64,000 nt of DNA from Tiliqua scincoides (Eukaryota > Chordata > Lepidosauria > Squamata > Scincidae): the NCBI RefSeq assembly GCF_035046505.1, contig NC_089824.1:116323997-116387996 (forward strand). Reading direction: 5' to 3'. Below, piece by piece: positions 44,771-55,389 of the stretch (the stretch's first letter is position 1; every line of letters starts with the position of its first letter). The translations under genes were made by a program, and so were the position numbers. The notes beneath the pieces are model-generated. The model was given only the letters and a program-made list of their open reading frames with translations, was not told where the DNA came from and ran no database searches.

Positions 44771-47700
44771 AGTATTTATATACCGCTTTTCAACTAAAAG
44801 TTCACAAAGCGGTTTACAGAGAAAAAAATCAAACAACTAATGGCTCCCTGTCCCAAAAGGGCTCACAATCTAAAACGATTGAAAAGAACACCAGCAGACA
44901 GCCACTAGAAAAGACACTGCTGGGGTGAGGTGGGCTAGTTACTCTCCCCCTGCTAAAAAGAGGAGCACCCACTTGAAAGAGTGCCTCTTATCCAGTTAGC
45001 AGGGACCAAGAGTGAGGTGTCAAGAGTGATTTGTACTCACTTTTACTTTTCAATAGATGGTCAAATGATTCCTTCCACCCGAGCACTTCATCCAAAGAGT
45101 ACCTGGAGAAAGGAAGAATAGAACTGTTGAAACCATGTTGGAAGGCGGTTCAAAAATATCTTTAGAGTGAGGAATAATGGTAGAAGAATGAACAAGAAGT
45201 CCAGAAATTGTAATCTAAAGCAAGAGAATAAACAACTTCATCGCCACCTATAATCTCTTGATTTCACAACTGGCTCATGTTATTTCAGATCCATGGTGTG
45301 ACTGGTGACATGGTGTGACTGTGTGACATGGTGTGACATGGTGTGACATTTACAGCACAAGCTTGTGAACGTCTACTCAGATGTAAACCTCTTTGGATCC
45401 GTACCATAGCTAATGATCGTGTAGCCCGGTGCCAAGCTCAAAATGATGCCCCGGAAGTGATGTCACAACTGGAACTGACATCACACCCAGGCTTTTTAAA
45501 AAGTGAAAATTGGGGAAAAACCTGCTTCCTCCTCCCAACTTTCACTGCCACCACCCCCCAGTCAGTGGCATAGCTAATGCATCTACCTGCTACCTGGGTC
45601 AAAGAAGATTTTGTAGCCCCCCCCCCCACGACAAAATAAAATTTAATTAAGTAAATTAAAAGTGTTCCCCTTATTGGTTAGAGATGCTGTGCTGGGCTGA
45701 AGAGGGACAGTTATTCTACCCCTGCTAAATATAAGAGGAGCACCACTTGAAAAAGTGCCTCTTTACCTAGTTAGCAGGGTAACTGTATTATGATACATGG
45801 AAATGAGCGCTGACTCGTATTAACACCTTATTGGTTCCATGCATATAACATCTCATTGGCTCTCAGAAAATTAAGTCTCACAGGTCAGTTTTGAATTAAG
45901 AAAATCCACTTTCTGTTCCATAAGGCAGCTGTGTTTTCATTTTCTGGTTAATTGGCCATAACTTTTGATAGAATACAGATTTTCCAATGAGGTTTGTTTC
46001 ATCGCTTTCTGCACTGTATTACCTTTCCAATGATATATAACATGCTGGTATTATTCGTACAAACCAATTTTTTCACAATTTTGGTCACAAGTGTCAAGCT
46101 CAGCTTGTTGCCCCCCTAAAGCTTGATGCCCGGTACAACTGCTACCCCCTGCACCCCCTTAGCTATGCCACTGCTTTGGATTTAATAGGACTTCTCCCTG
46201 GTAAGTATGTATAAGGTTGCAGTCGTAGAAGTTCATGATAGCCATAGAAGGAAAAGAGAACATCGCCTTTAGTAAGATAGGCCATTGTCTTTGGATTGAT
46301 AGTAATCTACCAAGAGATGCCATTGACTAGGAGTTTGCTGGTGCCCAGTCTGGAAGCACGCTTGGTTGGTGGAATGTTCTCTTTGATAACTGGGGAGTGC
46401 AAGTCAGGATTGAAGAGCAGCCATGTCACTCAGCATAGTTCTGCCACAGGTAGTTCGAGGCCTGAGCAATGAATTTTCCTTCCTTTTGTATTCCTTGTGA
46501 ACTGAAAGGGCTTTAATGTTGCATTGCTCTGTTGTTCCTCCTTACTCCTTCCAACATGAGTCCTTCCAACATGAGTAGCTACATGTTCTAGATAAGGTCA
46601 GTATATTGCTGGCTTAACACATTGCTTACCTTTGTTTTGTGCTTCGACTTTGGTTTCCAATTTTATATCCCAAATCTGGTTTGTGAAGCAGGGTCCCTAA
46701 ACGAGTCTTGAACTCCTTGGCTCTGAAAGATATATGAGGAATAGTAGAACATTGTAAAAATGGGTACTTGAAAAGAAAGGTGACCACTAGAGGGCAGCAG
46801 TGCATAGTTTTTTAAAGCAGAACCGTGCCTGTTTACAGTATGAATTGATTTGACCAGGTGGGTTTTGCTAAGCCCTTGCATGCAACTTGGGTTTTTGTTC
46901 GTTCATTCTTGAAAATAGGAGATGCATAATGGATGTGATGATCGCTTTTGAATTAGACTAATCTCTATTGTGAGCAGGCATTTCAGATACACAAAACACT
47001 TTCTCATGCTACTAATTTGCATCTACGCAGGAGACAGAGCTGGACTATTAATGAAATAATTTCTGACAGATTGGTGGGCAAACCACCACCTGTGCACCAA
47101 TGCCAGTTATCTTATGGCCTTATGCACCAGGTCATATGCACCTGTTGCCTCTTGCATTTAATAAGTGTCTTTTAAGAATTGCACAACTTCACAATTTCCC
47201 ATGAGTTCCTACTGTCCTTGCAGTGAATCTGGCTTATTATTAGTGTTAGACAAATCTAGACATTTAATGATGAATTGGTTTCTGCCTTGACAACATTCAG
47301 GATTTTCCGTGTCCTTCCATTTGCTCAATTGCAATTTTTCTGTAACAGCTTCTCTTTCTTCATCCCTGACATCTTTGATTTACCCCCCTTCCCCAGTGCC
47401 ATGGCATCCTTGAGAAGTTATGTTGTCACCCAGTGCCCAAATAGGAATCGGGAATATGCATGTGAGTGATCCAAGAGGGTTTCACAAATCAACTAAAATG
47501 CTTGCAGTTTTCACTGGCCTGCATTTTAGTATAGAAGCTAGCAAAAGGACTGGAGCACCCAAGAGATTGCTCTTCCATTGCTCTCTGGAAGAGTCCTGTT
47601 TGTCTCTTCCAGAGAGCAATCTTGTTTTCAGATTTGAGCTTCTATTTTTTCCACCTTGATATCTCCCTACAGGTTTGCTCTACTGATTTTGTAGCCACTG

Positions 47701-49357
47701 ATGGGGCCATCTTATCTTAATGCCTTTCTCTATTGTTGCTGAATCTATGGGAGAATTGACCAAGTAAAGAAATAAAGGAGGTATGGTATAAATTATCTTT
47801 GTCACACATTCATTTTTTCTGTCTGATCATCTCTGTCTTTTTAAAAGATTCTAACAGCCTGCAGCAACTGCTTGACCAAAGATTGACTATGTGTAGCAGG
47901 GTGCAAAAGCAAGCTGGGTCTGATTTCCATGACATCTCCAAAAAAACATTCTGTGTTCATAAATTACACAGGCCAATACACATTTTGCTTCCTTAAATGT
48001 TACACCGATTCCTGGGTATATGCAGGGTGCTGATTCCAGAAATGGCATCCGTTTTGCCCCATCACATCTAGTTTTGGAGACAAGGCATAGCCTCTTTAGT
48101 GAATGGTTCAAGTAGCTTCCTCTTGAGGAAGCCTACACCATGGCTTCCTCATGAGGAAGCTGCTTGAACCATTCACTAATGAGGCTATACTATATCTCCA
48201 AAACTAGACATGATAGGGCAAAACAGATGCCATTTTTGGAATTGGCACCCCAAATTCATATCAAACCACCATAAAGTGGTGGGAAAAACTTGTCTGACCC
48301 TCAATTTTGTAGGCCCCTGTTATAGAAACCCCTCTTTCTTGGAGGCAGTACAGACACAACTGCTAGGAAATGAACCTAAACCAACAGGATTATTATTGTT
48401 AATAATACCCTTACCCTATAAAAGGGTAAGATGGTATGTCAATGTATGAACATCCACTGTGCCTAATTTGGGAGTGGACAGGATAGGGTAAAATTTAGCA
48501 GTGGTGGAAAAAAGACAAGTCTCTGCCCCAAGGAGCTTGCTAATTGATCATGCACCTCCTGTACATCCTGGGGAACTCAGTAGGTACCTTATACTGTTAT
48601 GTCTACCTCCTGAACTGAAACTAAACTTACAGCACAATCCTGTTCATATCAACACAGAAATAAGCCCACTGAGTATAAAGAGACTTATTCCCAGCTAGGC
48701 ATGCATAGGATTGAAGCCTTAAGCCTTCCCTTGACACTCGCCCCTGCTGTGCCTGAGGTGGCATTTCGGACACAGTTGTCTGTATTTTTGCCTTGCTCCC
48801 GACAACTGCTTGCTGTGGTACTTCTGCAGCCATGCAGTTGCCTCCCTGCTTGGCGCATCACTGCGACAGTTCGGAGACGGCTGCCTGGTGTGCTACTTTC
48901 TATTCTTAGCTCACCAGCCTGTGGATGGTATGTGGCAGGAATGCTAATTGCGCAAAGTGCTGCTTGCAGAGGTGTCATGGAGAAGCGCATTGCAAAAATA
49001 CAGAGTTCTGGGCTAATCTGTTCATAATAACATTTAATAGAAGCCTTCCCAGCAAGTGACAGCAAACTATATACAAAGCACATATCTAAACATTGCCCGT
49101 GCAACAGAGGCTAAACCTCATCCCAGTTCCAGAATAAACTTGGTTCAATTGTTTTTCCTTTTTTCTCAGTGGGTCTTGTTCAGCACAATCCTGCCAGTTT
49201 AGCATACAGCTGGCATCCTTTGAAAAGCCACAATGGGAGTTGGGCTGATACCCTGGGTTAATCAGCAAGGTAATCGTTTGCTAAGAGCCCCCAATATTTC
49301 CCAAGCCTCTTACCTTTCCAAGCAGCTGGTAGGAAATGCAGCTAAGCCCCGACACAT
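42128..49357 (-). CDS. RGS16: RGS16, regulator of G-protein signalling 16 (five coding exons, complete)
   Basis: The coding exons on the minus strand are 49357-49314, 46722-46630, 45102-45041, 43220-43054 and 42322-42128. They total 561 bases, 186 codons plus stop, with consistent splice phases; human RGS16 has 202 aa. RGS16 is a membrane-associated GTPase-activating protein that shuts off Gi/o and Gq signalling. The N terminus [19 protein letters not shown] keeps the palmitoylated Cys2 and Cys12 and the amphipathic helix of RGS16 and not the RGS8 start, which fixes the paralogue. The RGS domain (about 53-170) has [28 protein letters not shown] (core cysteine C91), [27 protein letters not shown] and [12 protein letters not shown]. 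The tail after YYRDL is shorter than in human and ends GKHT. RGS16 neighbours RNASEL in mammals in the same orientation. Confidence 0.96.
42422..42925. mobile_element. hAT MITE in RGS16 intron 4
   Basis: CAATGATTCCCAAAGTCCTTC to GTTTGGGAACCACTG, flanked by GTCTAGTA and TTCTAGTA (7 of 8). It lies 100 bases from the last RGS16 exon. The ends resemble those of the 43523 element. Confidence 0.82.
43054..43220 (-). CDS. RGS16: RGS16 coding exon 4 (RGS domain core)
   Basis: The acceptor is CTTCCCAG and the donor GTGAGT. After completing an asparagine codon it encodes [33 protein letters not shown] and [13 protein letters not shown], with the exon ending on a complete glutamate codon. It carries Galpha-contact residues of the family (EEN, the WLAC cysteine). 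Confidence 0.96.
43523..44024. mobile_element. hAT MITE in RGS16 intron 3
   Basis: CAGCGGATCTCAA to TTTGAGCACCAGTG, flanked by CTTTAAAC and CTTTAAAA (7 of 8). An internal inverted pair (CTCCCTCAGG... / ...TTGAGGGAGACC) makes a secondary hairpin. Confidence 0.8.
44416..44578. mobile_element. Truncated hAT MITE (GTGTGCC family)
   Basis: The left end CAGCCATTTTCAACCACTGTG and interior match 3354-3582. The right end is lost after TTGTCAGAAAAC. Confidence 0.75.
44739..45006 (-). mobile_element. L2-related LINE/SINE end with (ATT)n tail, reversed
   Basis: An ATT run is followed by ACAGTATTTATATACCGC, AAAGCGGTTTACAGAG and GGGCTCACAATCTAAA, a reptile-wide repeat end. It is complementary to 20008-20130. 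It ends about 35 bases from RGS16 exon 3. Confidence 0.7.
45041..45102 (-). CDS. RGS16: RGS16 coding exon 3 (RGS domain start)
   Basis: The acceptor is CTTTCTCCAG and the donor GTGAGT. It encodes [20 protein letters not shown], parallel to human EDVLGWRESFDLLLSSK, the first helix of the RGS fold. Confidence 0.94.
45294..45352. repeat. Short tandem repeat (GGTGTGACAT-type)
   Basis: About five imperfect copies of a 10-base unit (GGTGTGACAT with GGTGTGACTG variants) stand in RGS16 intron 2, about 190 bases from exon 3. Confidence 0.8.
46630..46722 (-). CDS. RGS16: RGS16 coding exon 2
   Basis: The acceptor is ATCTTTCAG and the donor GTAAGC. It encodes [18 protein letters not shown], then [12 protein letters not shown], nearly identical at its start to other vertebrate RGS16 proteins. 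This is the end of the membrane-binding helix and the linker to the RGS domain. Confidence 0.95.
47577..47620. repeat. Perfect 17 bp inverted repeat
   Basis: ATTGCTCTCTGGAAGAG and its exact complement are separated by 10 bases in RGS16 intron 1. No mature-RNA or terminator function is implied. Confidence 0.85.
48025..48250. repeat. Large hairpin: 109 bp arms, 8 bp loop
   Basis: The left arm 48025-48133 and the right arm 48142-48250 are inverse complements of equal length with no gaps, about 87% identical by eye. The arms end in GAGGAAGCC / GGCTTCCTC around the loop. It lies in RGS16 intron 1. It may be a foldback MITE or a local inverted duplication. Confidence 0.9.
48634..48716. mobile_element. 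Short squamate-type MITE (GCATAGGATTG end)
   Basis: CAATCCTGTTCATATC at the left and GCATGCATAGGATTG at the right surround AGAGACTTATTCCCAGC. Remnants of the same family, marked by the TTCTGAGTAAA or CTGGGAGTAAG motif, occur near 9831, 17439, 34325, 46170 and 49823. Confidence 0.6.
49314..49357 (-). CDS. RGS16: RGS16 coding exon 1
   Basis: It encodes [14 protein letters not shown] plus two bases, followed by the donor GTAAGA. Cysteines 2 and 12 are the N-terminal palmitoylation sites known for RGS16. The start codon is 49355-49357, with a TATA box about 165 bases upstream. Confidence 0.94.
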
Positions 49358-49519
49358 GATGAGAAAGCAGATGGATGCTTTGCTTGAGGTGGATTTATTC
49401 TATATGAAGAGTGTGCAAACTGGAATGAAGAGCAGCGCCTGCCCAGTTCTGTGGTGCAGCACCGATTGCTGTAGAGCTGTGTGCCTGCAGGAGTCCGGGA
49501 ACTTGATCAGGGAGCTGAG

Positions 49520-49527
49520 CTTTTATA
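49520..49527 (-). promoter_or_regulatory. TATA box of the RGS16 promoter
   Basis: TATAAAAG on the minus strand lies 163 bases upstream of the RGS16 start codon, so transcription should begin near 49490-49495 and give a 5' UTR of about 135 bases. A TTCCTG (ETS-like) motif and a CACACGCCCCCC (KLF/SP-like) motif lie just upstream, within 49529-49557. RGS16 is known as an inducible early-response gene; a TATA promoter fits that. Confidence 0.6.
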
Positions 49528-49985
49528 TCTTACAGGAAGTGGAGGGGGGCGTGTGAACAGCTCCTGCCTTGACAAGAAGGACTGGAACTGTCCTTGAACA
49601 CCGTAGTCAGACATAGATAGTTCCCAGACAGCAGGACAAGCAAATCAACTGCATGCTATAAAACGTGGTTTGAGAACGTCTGCTGCTGTTTTGAGGAGTA
49701 CAGGGATTGCATTTTGCCATTAAATAAACATCAAGTACATGTTGAAAAAAATAACAAAACAGTATTAAATGCTGCTTGCTGCACTTTAAAAAAAATGGGA
49801 AGATCCTCCTAAGCACCTACCTTGAAGTAGGTCTCACTAAAATCAGTGGGACTGGCTCCTAAGTAAACATTGCCTTGCCCAAGGTATAAGAGGAGATGGA
49901 ACAGGGAAAGGAATTGGAACTGGGAAAAGAGAAGAGAGGAGAAGGGGAAGAGATGGAACTGGAAAGGGTGGAGGAAGGGAAGAAG

Positions 49986-51675
49986 GTAAGAACATAAGAA
50001 GAGCCCCACTGGATCAGGCCATAGGCCCATCTAGTTCAGCTTCCTGTATCTCACAGCGGCCCACCAAATGCCCCAGGGAGCACACCAGATAACAAGAGAC
50101 CTCATCCTGGTGCCCTCCCTTGCATCTGGCATTCTGACATAGCCCATTTCAAAAATCAGGAGGTTGCACATACACATCATGGCTTGTAACCCGTAATGGA
50201 TTTTTCCTCCAGAAACTTGTCCAATCCCCTTTTAAAGGCATCTAGGCCAGATGCCATCACCACATCCTGTGGCAAGGAGTTCCACAGACCAACCACATGC
50301 TGAGTAAAGAAATATTTTCTTTTATCTGTTCTAACTCTCCCAACACTTAATTTTAGTGGATGTCCCCTGGTTCTGGTTTTATGTGAGAGTGTAAAGAGCA
50401 TCTCTCTATCCGCTTTATTCTTCCCCTGCATAATTTTGTGTCTCAATCATGTCCCCCCTCAGGCGCCTCTTTTCTAGGCTGAAGAGGCCCAAACACCATC
50501 GCCTTTCCTCATAAGGAAGGTGCCCCAGCCCAGTAATCATCTTAGTCACTCTCTTTTGCACCTTTTCCATTTCCACTATGTCTTTTTTGAGATGTAGCGA
50601 CCAGAACTGGACACAATACTCCAGGTGTGGCCTTGCCATCGATTTGTACAACGGCATTATAATATTAGCCGTTTTGTTCTCAATACCCTTCCTAATGATC
50701 CCAAGCATAGAATTGGCCTTCTTCACTGCCTCTGCACACTGGATCGACACTTTCATCGATCTGTCCACCACCACCCCAAGATCTCTCTCCTGATCTGTCA
50801 CAGACAGCTCAGAACCCATCAGCCTATATGTGAAGCTTTGATTCTTTGCCCCAGTGTGCATGACCTTACACTTACTTACATTGAAACACATCTGCCATTT
50901 TGCCAGTCTGGAGAGATCCTTCTGGAGCTCCTCACAATCACATCTGATCTTCACCACTCAGAAAAGTTTGGTGTCGTCTGCAAACTTTGCCACCTCACTG
51001 CTCAACCCTGTCTCCAGGTCATTTATGAAGAGGTTGAAAAGCACCGGTCCCAGGACAGATCCTTGGGGCACACCGCTTTTCACTTCTCTCCATTGTGAAA
51101 ATTGCCCATTGACACCCACTCTCTGTTTCCTGGTCTTCAACCACTTCTCAATCCATGAGAGGACCTGTCCTCTAATTCCCTGACTGTGGAGTTTTTTCAG
51201 TAGCCTTTGGTGAGGGACCATGTCGAACGTCCAGATATATAATGTCCATGGTTTCTCCTGCATCCACATGCCTGTTGACCTTTTCAAAGAATTCTATAAG
51301 GTTCGTGAGGCAAGACTTACCCTTACAGAAGCCATGCTGATTCTTCCTCAGCAAGGCCTGTTAGTCCATGTGTTTTGAGATCCTATCTTTGATGAGGCAT
51401 TCCACCATCTTACCCGGTATGGATGTTAGGCTGACCGGCCTATAGTTTCCCGGGTTCCCCCTCTTTCCCTTTTTAAAAATAGGCGTGACATTTGCTAGCC
51501 TCCAATCTTCTGGCACCGTGGCCGTTTTGAGGGACAAATTGCAATCTTAGTCAAGAGATCAGCAACTTCATTCTTCAATTCCTTAATAACTCTTGGGTGG
51601 ATGCCATCAGGGCCCGGTGACTTATTGATCTTTCATTTATCAATGAGCTCTGAAACATCTTCTCTTTTAGGTAGT
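49986..51675 (-). mobile_element. CR1/L3-like LINE, 3' 1.7 kb, reversed
   Basis: On the minus strand the reverse transcriptase reads [20 protein letters not shown] and [12 protein letters not shown], then PLYKSMARPHLEYCVQFWS and LGLFSLEKRRLRGDMIE, and it ends with the TTCTTATG tail at 49990. Several frameshifts and stops interrupt the frame. The 5' half of ORF2 and all of ORF1 are missing. It abuts the Tx1-like LINE. Confidence 0.9.
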
Positions 51676-51679
51676 GGAA

Positions 51680-54099
51680 AGGATGGAGGAGGTAGAGAAG
51701 GAGAGGGTGGAGGAGGTGGAAAAGGGGCTGAACCAAACATCCAAAGGGCAGCATACTTTGGTTGTCTCTGTTTTACCTTTAACCTCCGAGGGAGCAGGAC
51801 GCAAACCCGAGGAATTTAGTCGTGTTCCAGTGACACAGAAAGATGTTTCAGAGACATTGAAGGACAGAGATCCGTTGCTGAGACCAACACATGCATCTGA
51901 GAGCGGACAAACTGCTATGGACAAGGACAATGTCAGAGCTGAGACCGCAGGGAAGTCAGCTCGGACTATGGACCCAGGAGCCAGGAGAAAGCAACCTCGC
52001 CCTGAAGGCTCTGCTAACAGACTGAGAGATGCCGTGAGTAACTCTGATGCACCACACGTCAGGGATCGTTCTCTTCCCGGCCCCAGCGATGGGGAGGGAA
52101 GAGAACCCCTCGAAAAGACAACATACCAGCACAAGAGACCCGAAGGCTCGGGAGATACCTCCTATGCGAAGGCCGCATCCGGAGGTGTTTCCTACGCAAG
52201 GGTCGCATCCGGAGGGGCGGGCATGGGTACCAGACGTGGGAACTCCTCAAACAGAGGGGCCCACTGGGTCCCTGAGATGGAATTGTTTGAGGAGGATACG
52301 TTTTTGGAAAGTTTTTACGAATCCATGCCCGAGGAAAAAGACCCACGGCAGCGTTTTGTAGTCTGAAAGCAATATAAAGGGCAGGAGGTGGAACAGAAAC
52401 TGTCTAGGGATTATGTAGAAATAGATTTCTTGGAAAGATACTTGAATTTCCCAAAAGAAGAAATCCTGGCAATTATCATCCCACCAGGAATGAAGGAGAT
52501 AGACCTTTGCTTCGTCTCCGAAAGGGCCTATCAGCACCTCTGGGAGCTCTGTAGAGCCGCTTTGAAGTGTAACGCAAGCTTTCTGCAAGAGCACAACGTC
52601 ATCCCACTCTTCAGAGGAGAAACAAAGGTCTTAACGGTGTTCTTTAGAACCACTGTTATCCCGGTGGAGATCTCAACTGCTGGCTAAAACAGAGGTGCAT
52701 AGTGTTAATGTCACCAGAAAAGAAAAGAGACAACCGAGGGTATTGGACAGGGGAGTTTAGGGCGATTATTTCACTTGAGAGGTATCCGTATACGGGACAA
52801 ATCAGGCACCTCCCAAGATATTTCTTCATGGGAGCAGACAGAGGCACCACCAGGTATAGCGGCCAGCATGCTTTCAATGTGGGGCCTTTGACCACATTAG
52901 GAAAAATTGCTTATCGCAGCTGTGCTCTAAATGTGGGGTCAGGGGACATAGGACCAGCATGTAAAAGAGGTGACCTGCAGTCTATGTCTCGAGTCTGGAC
53001 ACAATTACAGAACATGCTGGACACGCTTACTGCCCAGAATCCGAGTTCAACAAACGATACCCGGAGGTTTTCCGAAGGGACATGGAAAGAGCGGTGGCGG
53101 TGAGGATCAAGGATGACCTGATGTGACAGGGACGGGAGGAGGAGGAGGAAGACAGAAAGCCCTCGGGAAGGGAGGAAAGGAGGGAGTCGGCGGCCAAGGG
53201 CTCGGGAGGAGCGGACGAAAGAAAGTCGAGAATGGTGGGAAACCACAAATAGGAAGAAGAGAGGCGGTATGAGATCTAGAATGCAGTACCAAGAAACCCC
53301 GTCCCAGGCACCCATGGGGACTAACAGGTTCCATGTACTCCAGACACAAGAGGAGAAAGAGACAGAGGCGATGGAGGGAGAAGAGGGTCGACACGAAGGA
53401 TCTGAGGAATGGAGGAAAGAACACACAGGTGAACAAAAGAAGACCAGGAAAAGGCAAAATGAGAAAGACCATTGCCAATCCCCCAGGGAGATGGGGACCT
53501 GGGAGGAAGACCCTAAGCCTCTAAGAAATCAGGAAAGAAAGAAGGTGAGAAGGGACTCCCCGCCTCCAGAGGACGCGAAACAGAAGATTCTCGCGGACCT
53601 GTGAAAGGAGCGGGAGAGTAAATATAAGCATCTGGTTGAAACCAATAAATTCCTAAAGGTGTGGCAGAAGAAACTGAGAAAGAAACCCTCCACCGAAAAT
53701 ATCTTTGAGATCAAGAGGCTGGAAGTGGAAATAATGATCACCAATGCGCAGCTGGCATGGCTGGAAGAGGAGACCAGAAGGCTGGAGGAGGAGATAGGGA
53801 GGGGAACGGCGTCCAAAAGACAGGTAGCCCGAAGGGAATCGCAGGGAGGAGAAGCGGCACCGGGAAAGGAAACCAATGCAACGGTGCAGAGCCCCCCGCC
53901 CCATCCTCCTGATCCGCAGACAAAGGGGGCGGACCGAACTGACTTTCCAGACCAGGAAGCAGAAGGCCGCACTTCAGCTGAACGTAGGGCTACACCTCAG
54001 GACCTGAACCCTGAGGAGGTAGAATTAATGGAGGTTCAAAGATCCGACCTGTCTGACGCACACCACACGGTGCGACAGATGGAAACGGCACAGAGATAA
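51680..54099 (+). pseudogene. Tx1-like ORF1 remnant
   Basis: The open pieces are 51674-52366, 52388-52687, 52702-53103 and 53659-54099. The middle pieces carry the RNA-binding-like core (FFMGADRGTTRYSGQHAF) and a knuckle-like NVGSGDIGPAC in which the CxxC pair is worn. The last piece is a charged coiled-coil (WLEEETRRLEEEIGRG). Repeated YAKAASGG/YARVASGG units occur near residue 175 of the first piece. Confidence 0.7.
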
Positions 54100-54211
54100 G
54101 CAAACTGGACACATCAGACATCGCTAAAGCCATAACAAATATTTGATTTGAGTAGGATTTTTAGTAGTAATTTTTCATTGGAATTCTGTTATTTTATTAT
54201 ATTTTATATCA

Positions 54212-54606
54212 ATGGCTCAGTTAAAATTAAAAATATTAACATGGAATGTGAGGGGTCTGAGACAACGAAAGCGGAGAGAGGAAATTCTTGATGCCGTGAA
54301 TTGCCTGAACCACAACCTCATGATCCTGCAGGAGCTAAATTTTAAGGGTGAAGAGGACAGGAGTAATGCTCAGAGGTTCTGGACGTGGGGTCCATCCATT
54401 TGGTCCTATAAGACCGAGGGGACGGGAGGAGTGGCTATTCTAGCGCAAAACTGAGATGACCTGCAAATTCAGAGGTCGGTGGAAGTGGTCCCAGGCCACC
54501 TGGTCGTCCTTGATTTTAACATCATCGGGACACAGAGGGACGGGAAGGGATATCAGAAGTGCTATAGACTTGGTGCGATCTACGCCCCGATCCAGATCGG
54601 ACCTGG
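54212..54606 (+). pseudogene. Tx1-like ORF2, endonuclease N-terminal part
   Basis: KILTWNVRGL is the first motif of APE-type endonucleases and LMILQELNFKGE the second (the usual Q-E-T/L-H-type block). The reading frame is closed near 54453 and the rest of the domain is lost where the CR1/L3 sequence begins. Confidence 0.8.
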
Positions 54607-54608
54607 TC

Positions 54609-55199
54609 CAAAAAGGACATAGTGGAAATGGAAAAGGTGCAAAAGAGAGCGACTAAGATGATTACTGGGCTGAGGAAAGGCTACGGCGTTTGGGCCTCTT
54701 CACCCTAGAAAAGAGGCGCCTGAGGGGGAACATGATTGAGACATACAAAATTATGCAGGGGATGGACAGAGTGGATAGGGAGATGCTCTTTACACTCTCA
54801 CATAACACCAGAACCAGGGGACATTCACTAAAATTGAGTGTTGGGAGGGTTAGAACAGACAAAAGAAAATATTTCTTTACTCAGCGTGTGGTCGGTCTGT
54901 GGAACTCCTTGCCACAGGATGTGGTGACGGCACCTGGCCTGGATGCCTTTAAAAGGGTATTGGACAAGTTTCTGGAGGAAAAATCCATTATGGGTTACAA
55001 GCCATGATGTGTATGTTCAACCTCCTGATTTTAGAAATGGGCTATGACAATGCCAGATGCAAGGGAGGGCACCAGGATGCAGGTCTCTTGTTATCTGGTG
55101 TGCTCCCTGGGGCATTTGGTGGGCTGCTGTGAGATACAGGAAGCTGGACTAGATGGGCCTATGGCCTGATCCAGTGGGGCTGTTCTTATGTTCTTATGT
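54609..55199 (+). mobile_element. CR1/L3-like LINE 3' fragment inside the Tx1 element
   Basis: It starts at the KKDIVEMEKVQK codons of CR1 ORF2, continues as GLFTLEKRRLRGNMIETYK, FFTQRVVGLWNSLPQDVV and LDKFLEEKSIMGYKP, and ends TTCTTATGTTCTTATG. The frame from 54690 to 55007 is intact, so it is fairly young. No target duplication is evident. Confidence 0.9.
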
Positions 55200-55389
55200 T
55201 GAGCATCATGAATAATCACTACCAGGAAATGTACACTGAGAAAAAGATAGAAGAGCAAACCATGACTGACTTTTTGATGAAAATGCCTAGGGATGCCTAT
55301 GACTCACCCAGTAAGTAAGAAGCCAAGGAGATGACTAAACCTGTAACAGAAGATGAAGTGCTGGAGGTGATAAGAAAGGGAAGAGATGG

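Noticed and set aside
42128-49357. RGS8 instead of RGS16 as the gene identity
   Set aside because: The [19 protein letters not shown] start and AKEFKTRLG exon are RGS16 features; RGS8 starts differently.
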